Source: Candidatus Omnitrophota bacterium
Lineage (GTDB): Bacteria > Omnitrophota > JACPQZ01
Reading direction: 5' to 3'
DNA: 20,406 nucleotides
Assembly: GCA_016190205.1 (NCBI GenBank)
Contig: JACPQZ010000044.1
Coordinates: forward strand, 1-20,406
Shown: positions 13,425-20,371 of the stretch, piece by piece
Layout of the letters: every line of letters starts with the position of its first letter
How positions within the stretch are numbered: position 1 is the stretch's first letter
Made by a program: the position numbers and the translations under genes
The notes under the pieces: generated by a model
The model's database searches: none
What the model was told of the DNA's origin: nothing
Seen by the model: the letters and a program-made list of their open reading frames with translations, nothing else

Positions 13425-14354
13425 ATGCTTTCATCCGTCTATTTCTTAATCGGTCCCACTGCCGCCGGCAAAACCGAGGCCGCGCTCTTAATAGCGCCGC
13501 GCTTGAATGCGGAAATCATTTCCGCCGATTCCATGCAGGTCTACCGGGGGGCTGACATTGTTACGGCCAAGCCCACTTCCGAGGAAAGATCCCGCGTCCG
13601 GCATCACCTTGTGGATATTCTTGAACCCGACGAGGAATGGAATGTGGCTGAATTCCGCGAGAAGGCCCTTGCGGCCATCCGGGACATTCTTAAAAGAGGA
13701 AAGAGGCCGCTGGTTGTAGGAGGAAGCGGCCTGTACATCCGAACCCTCATTTACGGAATCTTCAAGGGTCCGGGTAAGGACGACCCGTTGCGCGGACGGC
13801 TCCAGTATTCGAGTGCGCGAAAGGGCGGCCAGGAGCTCTGGCAGGAGCTTGCCGCGGTGGATCTCAAGGCCGCTCAAGGAATTGCTGTCCAAGACAGACG
13901 GCGCCTCATCCGGGCCCTTGAGGTATATCATAAGACGAGCGTCCCGCTCACGGTTTTAAAGGCCCGGCGTACTGGATTGAGCAGTGCGTATTCCCTTCAC
14001 GTGACAGGGCTTATGCGTCCCCGCGGAGAGCTATACGAGAGGGCAGAAGCAAGGGTGGAGGAGATGTTCCGCGCGGGACTGGTGGAAGAAGTGCGACTCC
14101 TCGTCGAGCGCGGCGTGGGGCTCACCCTCTCGCAGTGCATCGGTCTAAAAGAGGTGCGCGGATTTCTAAACGGCGAGTGGACTCTCGACGAGGCGTGTGA
14201 GCGGATGAAGCTCGCCACGCGGCACCTCGTCAAAAAGCAGCTCACCTGGTTCCGCGGGGAGAGCGGTGTTCAGTGGGTGACGGACGACGGAGCTAAACGT
14301 TTGGGTTCCGGCAATGAAGCCGCCCGCGCCGTCCTCCAAGGTTGGGGATTTTAA
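13425..14354 (+). CDS. miaA: MiaA tRNA dimethylallyltransferase
   Basis: This enzyme transfers the dimethylallyl group to A37 of tRNAs reading U-initial codons, producing the substrate of MiaB. It has 309 residues, the usual length. The P-loop GPTAAGKT is at residues 10-17, followed by ISADSMQVYRGADIVTAKPTSEE (in parts), HHLVDILEP, VVGGSGLYIRTLIYG and the downstream catalytic/swinging-domain motifs RRRLIRALEVY and LTLSQCIGLKEV. All core elements are present. The ATG lies 9 nt after the last CTGG heptamer, and AGGA at 13420-13423 is too close to act as a normal Shine-Dalgarno, so initiation may depend on the structured repeat leader or be weak. hflX follows after 9 nt, the common miaA-hflX linkage. 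Confidence 0.95.
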   Translation: MLSSVYFLIGPTAAGKTEAALLIAPRLNAEIISADSMQVYRGADIVTAKPTSEERSRVRHHLVDILEPDEEWNVAEFREKALAAIRDILKRGKRPLVVGGSGLYIRTLIYGIFKGPGKDDPLRGRLQYSSARKGGQELWQELAAVDLKAAQGIAVQDRRRLIRALEVYHKTSVPLTVLKARRTGLSSAYSLHVTGLMRPRGELYERAEARVEEMFRAGLVEEVRLLVERGVGLTLSQCIGLKEVRGFLNGEWTLDEACERMKLATRHLVKKQLTWFRGESGVQWVTDDGAKRLGSGNEAARAVLQGWGF

Positions 14355-14363
14355 AATCAGTTT

Positions 14364-15488
14364 ATGGAAAAAGCACTCCTGGTATCGGTAGAGATTGGCA
14401 GGGACAGTGCCTGGAACATTCGCGAATCCATGAGTGAACTCGAAGAGCTCGTGCGCTCGGCGGGCCTTAAAGTTGTTCGGGAAATGGAGTGCCGCCGTCC
14501 CGAACCCACGCCGGCTCTTTACATCGGCAAGGGCAAGGCCCAGGAAATCGGGAGCGAGATGGAGCGCCTAAGAGCGGACGTCGCTATTTTCGGAAACGAT
14601 CTTTCACCGGCGCAGGTCATGAACCTCGAGGAGCTCATCGGCATGAAGGTCATTGACCGCACTCAGCTTATATTGGACATCTTCGCCCAGCGCGCGCGGT
14701 CCAGCGAGGGGAAGATTCAGGTGGAGCTGGCGCAGCTCGAGTATCTCCTGCCCCGGCTTACGGGCCGGGGGGTACTTCTCTCTCGACTGGGGGGCGGCAT
14801 CGGGACTCGCGGACCGGGGGAGCAGAAACTCGAGGTGGACCGGCGCAGGGTGCGGGACCGTATCGCCCGCCTAAAGCGGGATTTGGCCGGGGTGCGCAAA
14901 AGCCGCGCGGTGATGCGGAAGGCGCGCAACAGGAGCCAGATCCCGGTGGTGAGCCTTGTGGGCTACACGAACGCGGGTAAATCCACTCTTCTTAATCGCC
15001 TGACGGATGCGCGTGTCTTGGTCAGGGATCAGATGTTCGCGACCCTGGATCCTACCACTCGGCGCCTGGACCTTCCCGGCGGAAGGCACGCGCTCTTGAC
15101 CGATACCGTGGGGTTCTTGCATGAACTGCCGCATCATCTCGTTGAGGCCTTTAAGGCCACTCTTGAGGAGCTCAACGAGGCCCATCTTTTGGTGGAGGTG
15201 TTGGATATAAGCCATCCCTTGCACGTCAAGCAAGCGCGCGCGGTCCGTTCAGTGCTCAAAGAGCTCGGACTGGATCAGAAACCTCTCATCCTGGCCCTTA
15301 ACAAAATAGACTGCATTCCGGATAAAAACGTGCTGTGGGGTGCCCGATCCCGTTTTAACGATTATGACGCCGTGCAGCCCATTTCTGCCTTGAGCGGAGA
15401 CGGTTTGGAGGAGCTTGTGCGCCTCATCAATAGCAGGCTCCTAAATAAAAATGCGTTTCCTGCGCGCGTCTCTCCGCGTGTGGTATAA
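14364..15488 (+). CDS. hflX: HflX ribosome-associated GTPase
   Basis: HflX binds the 50S subunit and can split stalled 70S ribosomes under stress. The protein has 374 residues. The N-terminal HflX domain contains ALYIGKGKAQEI and NDLSPAQVMNLEE, then DRTQLILDIFAQRARSSEGK (in family order) and the glycine-rich GRGVLLSRLGGGIGTRGPGE. The G domain starts with VGYTNAGKST (residues 199-208) and continues with the switch region TLDPTTRRLDLP, G3 DTVGFLHELPHHL and G4 NKID. Only a short C-terminal region follows. It is separated by 9 nt from miaA and is probably in the same transcript. Confidence 0.95.
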   Translation: MEKALLVSVEIGRDSAWNIRESMSELEELVRSAGLKVVREMECRRPEPTPALYIGKGKAQEIGSEMERLRADVAIFGNDLSPAQVMNLEELIGMKVIDRTQLILDIFAQRARSSEGKIQVELAQLEYLLPRLTGRGVLLSRLGGGIGTRGPGEQKLEVDRRRVRDRIARLKRDLAGVRKSRAVMRKARNRSQIPVVSLVGYTNAGKSTLLNRLTDARVLVRDQMFATLDPTTRRLDLPGGRHALLTDTVGFLHELPHHLVEAFKATLEELNEAHLLVEVLDISHPLHVKQARAVRSVLKELGLDQKPLILALNKIDCIPDKNVLWGARSRFNDYDAVQPISALSGDGLEELVRLINSRLLNKNAFPARVSPRVV

Positions 15489-15530
15489 TTACTACACCCA
15501 TATGCTATGGGAGCTATATAGTGCTATACT
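15481..15530 (+). promoter_or_regulatory. Extended -10 promoter(s) upstream of the FtsH-like gene
   Basis: TGGTATAAT (15481-15489) carries a perfect TATAAT with TGn extension and overlaps the hflX stop. A second candidate, TGCTATACT, lies at 15522-15530. Neither has a good -35. Both are within 80 nt of the downstream ATG 15563. The first shares its form with the promoters at 3222 and 8997. Confidence 0.5.
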
Positions 15531-15562
15531 ACAATAAACTGTTTAACCATAGGTAACAAATA

Positions 15563-17221
15563 ATGATACGTCCGCGTTTGCTTAAGATGTACTTTATGAT
15601 GCACTGGGTTAAGCTGGCAGTAACTTTTGGACTCGTGGGGCTCATCTATCTTGCCGTCTTTGGGCTCATGCAGCTCGAATCATTTTACCGCAATCTCCAG
15701 CTTGTACAGATCCCCGTTTGGATCCTCATGGGGGTTGTAAACGCGGTAGTTTTTGTGTTTATGTACTCTATGATGTTGAGGGGGGGGCTCGCCCAGATCA
15801 ATACCAAAAAGGTCAAGGGCGGCCATATCCGCGTCAAATGGGATGAAGTCATTGGAATCGACGAGGCCAAGGCCGAGGCGTGGGAAATCGTTCAGCTCAT
15901 CAAGGACCGGACGCGTCTTAAGAAGATCGGGGGCAAGATTATTCGCGGCCTTTTGATGGCCGGCCCCCCGGGCTGCGGCAAGACGTACCTCGCCAAGGCA
16001 ATTGCTACGGAAGCCGGAATACCCTTTTTGCCGACCTCGGCCTCCGAGTTTAATGAAATTTTCATCGGGGTCGGCTCCAGCAAGGTGCGAAAGCTTTTCA
16101 AGCAAGGCCGCAGCCTGGCGCATGGATACGGGGCCTGCATCATCTTTATCGATGAGTTGGACGCGGTGGGGCGCAACCGGACCTTCAACATGTTTGGGAC
16201 GGGCGAGGCGAACACCACCCAGAACCAGCTCCTCGTGGAGATGGACGGGCTGACTTCCAAGGAAGCGGATGTGATTGTGATCGGCGCCACCAACGCCCCT
16301 GAAGAGACCCTGGATTCCGCCTTACTTCGGCCCGGCCGCTTCGACCGCAAGATCTACATCGATCGTCCCAATCAGGAGGGACGGGAACAGCTTTTCCGGC
16401 ATTACTTAAGCAAGGTGCAGTTTGACAAGTCGCTCGATATCAGCCGTCTCGCCCGCAAAACGGTCATGAAGAGCCCCGCGGAGATTGAAAATACCGTGAA
16501 GGAGTCTGCCCTGATCGCTACTCGAAACAACCGGGATATCATCGAGCTTAAAGATATCACCGAGGCCATGGAACGCATAGACCTCGGTCACAAGCGCAAA
16601 CGCACGATCAGCGACCGGGAGCGGACGATGACCGCCTATCATGAGGCGGGGCATCTCGTGGTGCTCTATCTTCTGCATCCTACGGATGATGTCTTCAAGG
16701 CATCCATTATCTCCCGCCGCGAATCCCTGGGAGTGGTCTATCATATGCCGCGCGAGGAGCTCCACGCCCCTGACAGGGAGCACTACCTGGCTAATATTAA
16801 AGTGGCCCTTGGGGGCTACATGGGCGAAAAGCTCAAGTTCGGAGTGACGACGGTGGGCGTGAGCGCAGATTTTCAGCAGGCCATGTCGCTGGCCCATGCC
16901 ATGGTATGGCGCTGGGGCATGGGAGTGAACGGTTATATCGGCGATTATAACGCCATACCCGATGTGCAGCTCTCGGAACGGGTCAAGGAGAAGCTCAACG
17001 AGGAAACCCAGCAGATTATTCATGGGTGTGTGAAAGAGGTCGAGTCGCTCCTCAATAAAGAGCGCAGTGTGTGGGAGGAGTGCGCCCAGCAGCTCTTAAA
17101 ACGCGATGAATTGGAATACGACGAGATTATTGACATCTTTAAAAAATATGGACACCCTGCGCCGGGCGAGGCGCGGCACGGGGCAGCTTCTAAGGAACAG
17201 CAGGAAGACCATTCTCCGTAA
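15563..17221 (+). CDS. Divergent FtsH-like AAA+ membrane zinc metalloprotease
   Basis: FtsH proteases pull membrane and cytosolic substrates into a zinc peptidase chamber. This 552-residue protein has two N-terminal membrane segments (about 15-35 and 50-70) joined by only some 15 residues, so the usual periplasmic domain is missing. The AAA+ module has Walker A GPPGCGKT (134-141), Walker B IIFIDELDAVG and the second region of homology with LLRPGRFDR. The peptidase has HEAGH (360-364) and the third zinc ligand D436 in TTVGVSADFQQAM, where FtsH usually has TTGA..D. The active sites look complete. The divergent sequence (SALIATRNNRDIIE, GATNAPEETLDSALL) suggests a subfamily separate from housekeeping FtsH; another FtsH may exist elsewhere in the genome. 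Upstream AGGTAAC is a poor Shine-Dalgarno. Confidence 0.88.
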   Translation: MIRPRLLKMYFMMHWVKLAVTFGLVGLIYLAVFGLMQLESFYRNLQLVQIPVWILMGVVNAVVFVFMYSMMLRGGLAQINTKKVKGGHIRVKWDEVIGIDEAKAEAWEIVQLIKDRTRLKKIGGKIIRGLLMAGPPGCGKTYLAKAIATEAGIPFLPTSASEFNEIFIGVGSSKVRKLFKQGRSLAHGYGACIIFIDELDAVGRNRTFNMFGTGEANTTQNQLLVEMDGLTSKEADVIVIGATNAPEETLDSALLRPGRFDRKIYIDRPNQEGREQLFRHYLSKVQFDKSLDISRLARKTVMKSPAEIENTVKESALIATRNNRDIIELKDITEAMERIDLGHKRKRTISDRERTMTAYHEAGHLVVLYLLHPTDDVFKASIISRRESLGVVYHMPREELHAPDREHYLANIKVALGGYMGEKLKFGVTTVGVSADFQQAMSLAHAMVWRWGMGVNGYIGDYNAIPDVQLSERVKEKLNEETQQIIHGCVKEVESLLNKERSVWEECAQQLLKRDELEYDEIIDIFKKYGHPAPGEARHGAASKEQQEDHSP

Positions 17222-18476
17222 CTTCTTCTTAAGTCTCGCACTTTCGTTACTCGCCGCGGGCTGTGCGCCGACTTACCCAGCTTCCCAACTCACTCACTCG
17301 ATCGAAAGCCTGTGCCTGAATGAATACCAGGTCAAGGTGCATTCGTGGCTCATGGGGGGCACGGTCGGGGTGGATGTCCCTGTTGAGAAGCTCTTTACAC
17401 CCGAATACCGCCTGGAGGAAGGGGCTGCGGAGCGGCTGGAAAACACGGTCGAGGGTTTAAGCCGCGTTATCTTAAGCACCGACGCGGAACCCGATTTTCT
17501 CTTTGTGCGGGCCCAGGAAAGAGAAGCCGACAGCGAAGGCGGCGAGCTCATCCTCGTGCGCTATATCCAGGATATGAAGAAGGCGTATGCCATGCAGATC
17601 GCCCGGAGCGAGTATCAGGAGCGCTCGGTTTTAAGGCGCAGGATCGATCCGGTGGTCGTGGGCACGCGCGCGGTGAACGGACTCATCTCCGAACTCGAAA
17701 AGGGGCGGTCGCTCACCGCCCTCAATACGTACCTCACGCGCAATATCGGTCAGTCCCTGTCGCCCCCCTTCTTCCTCAATCTTTTGGAACTCGAACTCAA
17801 AGAGACCGTTCAATACGAGGTCCTGGATTTAAAGGGGGTGCGGGTTTCGGGAGATATCGGACTCATCTGGGTCAAACTCGAAGAGCACTATACCCTGAAG
17901 CCGGGGGTCCGTGCGGAAGATCTCACGTTTCCGTCCGGGTTTGTGCACGAGTGGCTGTTTGAGGTGGTCGGCAATGTGTATCCCAAGGTCATCCAAAGCG
18001 CCGGGGCCGTTACCCTGGTTGGCGAGGGGGGGAACGTGGTTCGAGCGGCCTTTCCCTCCATCTATTCCAAGTGGCAGGATGTAGGCGCCTGGGACCAGCG
18101 CCCGTTCCGCGAGGAAATGGATCTCGATGCCTTTGTGTCGGAACAGGCAGGCCGGCGCATGCATAATCTATTCGAGCAGGACCCGGAACTTAAGAAGGAA
18201 TGGGACGTCAGCTTCGTGCGCTGTGCCTTCGTGAATGAGTACTGGAAGGAGACGTCGAAAGACGAGAGTGTATTTGAGATCGACGTGACAGGAAAACGCT
18301 TCGGCGAAGTACCCGCAGGGGGGGCCCAGGATGGCGCCCTGATGCAGACGGTCAAACTGGCCCAGTGGATCCTGGACGGCTACGATTATGACCTTGTGAC
18401 GTGGATTCGGGTTCACCTTGCGGACGAAAAACCGTACGTCATCTCCCGTTCGGAGATTGAGCACCTCATTCAGTAA
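17148..18476 (+). CDS. Hypothetical lipoprotein
   Basis: I do not recognise the family. A lipobox, LSLLAAGC with the cysteine codon at 17262-17264, follows a hydrophobic stretch (FFLSLALSLLAAG), so the mature protein should be a lipid-anchored envelope protein of about 404 residues. The start is uncertain: the frame opens at ATG 17106, ATG 17148 gives a long basic n-region, and an unusual ATT at 17211, preceded by AGGAAG, would give the most typical lipoprotein signal and overlap the upstream gene by only 11 nt. The mature part is alpha/beta-like, mostly soluble, with YEVLDLKGVRVSGDIGLIWVKL and FVHEWLFEVVGNVYP segments. Its overlap with the FtsH-like gene suggests co-expression and perhaps a shared envelope quality-control role, which is inference. 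Confidence 0.75.
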   Translation: MDTLRRARRGTGQLLRNSRKTILRNFFLSLALSLLAAGCAPTYPASQLTHSIESLCLNEYQVKVHSWLMGGTVGVDVPVEKLFTPEYRLEEGAAERLENTVEGLSRVILSTDAEPDFLFVRAQEREADSEGGELILVRYIQDMKKAYAMQIARSEYQERSVLRRRIDPVVVGTRAVNGLISELEKGRSLTALNTYLTRNIGQSLSPPFFLNLLELELKETVQYEVLDLKGVRVSGDIGLIWVKLEEHYTLKPGVRAEDLTFPSGFVHEWLFEVVGNVYPKVIQSAGAVTLVGEGGNVVRAAFPSIYSKWQDVGAWDQRPFREEMDLDAFVSEQAGRRMHNLFEQDPELKKEWDVSFVRCAFVNEYWKETSKDESVFEIDVTGKRFGEVPAGGAQDGALMQTVKLAQWILDGYDYDLVTWIRVHLADEKPYVISRSEIEHLIQ

Positions 18477-18481
18477 ATCCC

Positions 18482-18510
18482 TTGACACCCACCAGAAAAT
18501 AAGCTATCTT
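18482..18510 (+). promoter_or_regulatory. Sigma70-type promoter of the hrcA-grpE-dnaK operon
   Basis: TTGACA (18482-18487) and TATCTT (18505-18510) are 17 nt apart. The predicted start of transcription falls within the CIRCE operator that begins 4 nt after the -10, so HrcA binding would block initiation and the operator would also be transcribed into the leader. Confidence 0.85.
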
Positions 18511-18513
18511 ATT

Positions 18514-18540
18514 TTAGCACTCCAGAATTACGAGTGCTAA
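18514..18540 (+). promoter_or_regulatory. CIRCE operator (HrcA binding site)
   Basis: TTAGCACTC (18514-18522) and GAGTGCTAA (18532-18540) flank exactly nine bases, a perfect match to the CIRCE consensus. The repressor gene hrcA is directly downstream, giving an autoregulated heat-shock operon. Confidence 0.98.
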
Positions 18541-18555
18541 GATTGCCCAAACATT

Positions 18556-19599
18556 ATGCATCAACATAAGTTAAAAGAAAGAAGAGAGCAGATTTTGGAG
18601 TTCGTCGTTCGTTCTTATATCGAGACGGCGACGCCTGTGGGCTCGACCTCTGTAAGCTCCCGTTTTAATCAAAGGTTTTCTCCTGCCACTGTCCGCAATG
18701 ACATGGGCGAATTGGAAGAGCTGGGACTTTTACGCCAGCCGCATACCTCCGCGGGCCGCGTCCCCACCGACAAGGGCTACCGCTTTTACGTGGATCATCT
18801 GATTGGGGAGGAGGGAGTCCCGCCCCAGGTTCAGATCGATATCGCGCTTGAGATGGAAAGGGGGGTGGGCCAGTTGGAGGAGGTCTTATCTGTTATCCCG
18901 CGTCTTTTGTCGCTCATGACGGGGCAGACAGGTTTTATGCTCTTTCCCGGCTGGCAGGAGGACCATCTCAAACAGGTGCAGTGCACCAAGGTGGCTTCCC
19001 GCCGCGTGCTGGCAAGCTGGCTCATGGATTCAGGCGAGATCTACAGCCGCCTGCTGGATGTCGGGGAGGACCTGGACAACGATGTGATACAGCATGTGAC
19101 GGAGTTTTTGAACAACGAGGCGCATGACATGTCGCTCGCGGAGCTCGGCTCCTACCTGGAACGCCAGGTGGAAGAAGCAAACGTCATGCTTTTGAGATTG
19201 CGGGAGCTGGCGCGGTCGATTTGGGCGGGGTCCTGTCCCGGTTTTACCCCGGAACGCGTCATATTAGGCGGATACGGGGCACTCCTCGACCAACCGGAGT
19301 TTCAAGATGCGGCGAGGATGCGCGCGATCGTACGCGCCTTGGAGGACAAGAGAGAGCTCCTGCGCGTGCTCCGGGAGGATATCGGGCGTGACGGCGTTCG
19401 CGTTCACATTGGGGGCGAGGATTTTCAAGACCCCCTGTCGGAACTCAGTCTGGTCTCTGTGAGGTACTCCGTGCGCGGGCGTCCGGTGGGTGTGCTGGGA
19501 GTCCTGGGGCCGCGGCGAATGCTCTACCCCCGCGCGATCGGGGCCTGCCGGTATATGGGAAACCTGGTGGGAGGGGTTTTGACGGAGGCGCGCCGTTGA
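18556..19599 (+). CDS. hrcA: HrcA heat-inducible transcription repressor
   Basis: HrcA binds CIRCE and represses chaperone genes; GroEL assists its folding, so unfolded-protein load relieves repression. The protein has 347 residues, the usual size. The N-terminal winged helix (about 1-75) reads LKERREQILEFVVRSYIETATPVGS (in parts) and SPATVRNDMGELEELGLLRQPHTSAGRVPTDKGYRFYVD (in parts), where TVRNDM and HTSAGR(V/I)PT are family hallmarks. A GAF-like domain and dimerisation insert follow, ending with VLGPRRMLYPRAI. No Shine-Dalgarno precedes ATG 18556 (CCCAAACATT), so translation may be weak, or the CIRCE hairpin in the leader may matter. grpE starts at the hrcA stop. Confidence 0.97.
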   Translation: MHQHKLKERREQILEFVVRSYIETATPVGSTSVSSRFNQRFSPATVRNDMGELEELGLLRQPHTSAGRVPTDKGYRFYVDHLIGEEGVPPQVQIDIALEMERGVGQLEEVLSVIPRLLSLMTGQTGFMLFPGWQEDHLKQVQCTKVASRRVLASWLMDSGEIYSRLLDVGEDLDNDVIQHVTEFLNNEAHDMSLAELGSYLERQVEEANVMLLRLRELARSIWAGSCPGFTPERVILGGYGALLDQPEFQDAARMRAIVRALEDKRELLRVLREDIGRDGVRVHIGGEDFQDPLSELSLVSVRYSVRGRPVGVLGVLGPRRMLYPRAIGACRYMGNLVGGVLTEARR

Positions 19600-20354
19600 G
19601 GGCGGGGACAGGGAGAATGAAAGAAGAGAAAGGAAAGATGAAGGAGGAGGGAAGAGAGAAGAGAGACGAGGGACGAAGGACGAAGGACGTAAACAAGATC
19701 GAACTGGACAAGCTCGAGCATGAGCGCCTGCTCGCCAAGGAAAAAGAGGCTGGTGAGTACCTGGATCGTCTCAAGAGGCTCCAGGCCGAATATGAAAACG
19801 CGCGCAAGCGGCTCGCGCGTGAGAAGTCAGAGTTTTTGATGTATTCCAATGAGGAACTTTTGGGCCGCATTCTGCCCGTCGTGGATAGTTTTGACAGGGC
19901 CCTCGCGCAGTTCAGTTCCGCTGCGGATCGGGTATCGGGTCTGGGGTTCAGGGGATCGGAACTCGAAACCCAGGACCCAAAACCCGAGCCCCAGACGGGC
20001 AGTCATCACGGCGGTCCTGCCATTTTAGAAGGCGTGCGCCTCATTCGCAAACAGCTGGAGGACGTCCTCCTGCAAAGCGGCTTGAAGCCCGTGGACACAA
20101 TCGGCAAGCCGTTCGACGCCCGCCAGCATGAGTCGGTCGCCCAGGTCCCGAGTGATACCGTGCCGGAGCATATCATCCTTGAGGAGGTCCAGCGTGGCTG
20201 GTTTCTGTTCGACCGGCTCTTGAGGCCGGCGCTCGTTAAGGTGTCGGCGGGTAGAGGAGGAGCGGGCGCGGATCGGGAAGCGGGAAGCGGGAAGCGGGAA
20301 GCGACGAACGAAGGACGAAGCACGAAGAACGGAGAACGAAACTCGTCATCATAA
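19596..20354 (+). CDS. grpE: GrpE nucleotide exchange factor, with three repeat-derived insertions
   Basis: GrpE releases ADP from DnaK. I prefer TTG 19596, which overlaps the hrcA stop (TTGA) and has GGAGG at 19584-19588 with 7 nt spacing; ATG 19617 is the alternative. The product has 252 residues against roughly 190-200 in typical bacteria. The long dimerisation helices (HERLLAKEKEAGEYLDRLKRLQAEYENARKRL, in parts) and the conserved ILPVVDSFDRAL are present, then LEGVRLIRKQLEDVLLQSGLKPVDTIGKPFDARQHE (in parts) and the C-terminal beta-wing. Excess length comes from three 7-nt-period DNA arrays translated in frame: a Lys/Glu/Arg-rich N-terminus, an insert SGLGFRGSELETQDPKPEPQ after DRALAQF, and a Gly/Lys/Arg/Asn-rich tail. 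All fall at disordered or loop positions. Confidence 0.93.
   Translation: MRAGTGRMKEEKGKMKEEGREKRDEGRRTKDVNKIELDKLEHERLLAKEKEAGEYLDRLKRLQAEYENARKRLAREKSEFLMYSNEELLGRILPVVDSFDRALAQFSSAADRVSGLGFRGSELETQDPKPEPQTGSHHGGPAILEGVRLIRKQLEDVLLQSGLKPVDTIGKPFDARQHESVAQVPSDTVPEHIILEEVQRGWFLFDRLLRPALVKVSAGRGGAGADREAGSGKREATNEGRSTKNGERNSSS
19614..19690 (+). repeat. Heptamer array in the grpE N-terminal region
   Basis: Eleven uninterrupted purine-rich units of consensus NNNANGA, drifting from AAGAAGA-like to AGGACGA at the 3' end (GAGACGA, GGGACGA, AGGACGA). The 7-nt phase is exact across all 77 bases. It encodes MKEEKGKMKEEGREKRDEG and following residues. Confidence 0.85.
19923..19992 (+). repeat. Bipartite inverted heptamer array in the middle of grpE
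   Basis: Ten uninterrupted units. The first half is GGGNNNN on the + strand (GGGTATC, GGGTCTG, GGGTTCA, GGGGATC). The second half is its inverted form, NNNNCCC (GAAACCC, AGGACCC, AAAACCC, GAGCCCC), with GGAACTC at the switch. The halves can pair as a hairpin. Confidence 0.88.
20274..20343 (+). repeat. Heptamer array in the grpE 3' end
   Basis: Ten uninterrupted units: CGGGAAG four times, then CGACGAA, CGAAGGA, CGAAGCA, CGAAGAA, CGGAGAA and CGAAACT. It encodes the C-terminal tail (GSGKREATNEGRSTKNGERN) and ends 8 nt before the grpE stop. Confidence 0.88.
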
Positions 20355-20371
20355 CTGAAGGAGAGACTTAC

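Noticed and set aside
13425-13431. AGGA at 13420-13423 as the miaA ribosome binding site
   Set aside because: It is only 1 nt from the ATG and arises from the tail of the heptamer array; too close to function normally.
16406-17023. A 205-residue open frame on the - strand
   Set aside because: It is antisense to the peptidase domain of the FtsH-like gene, where HEAGH and the zinc Asp are encoded. No motif of its own.
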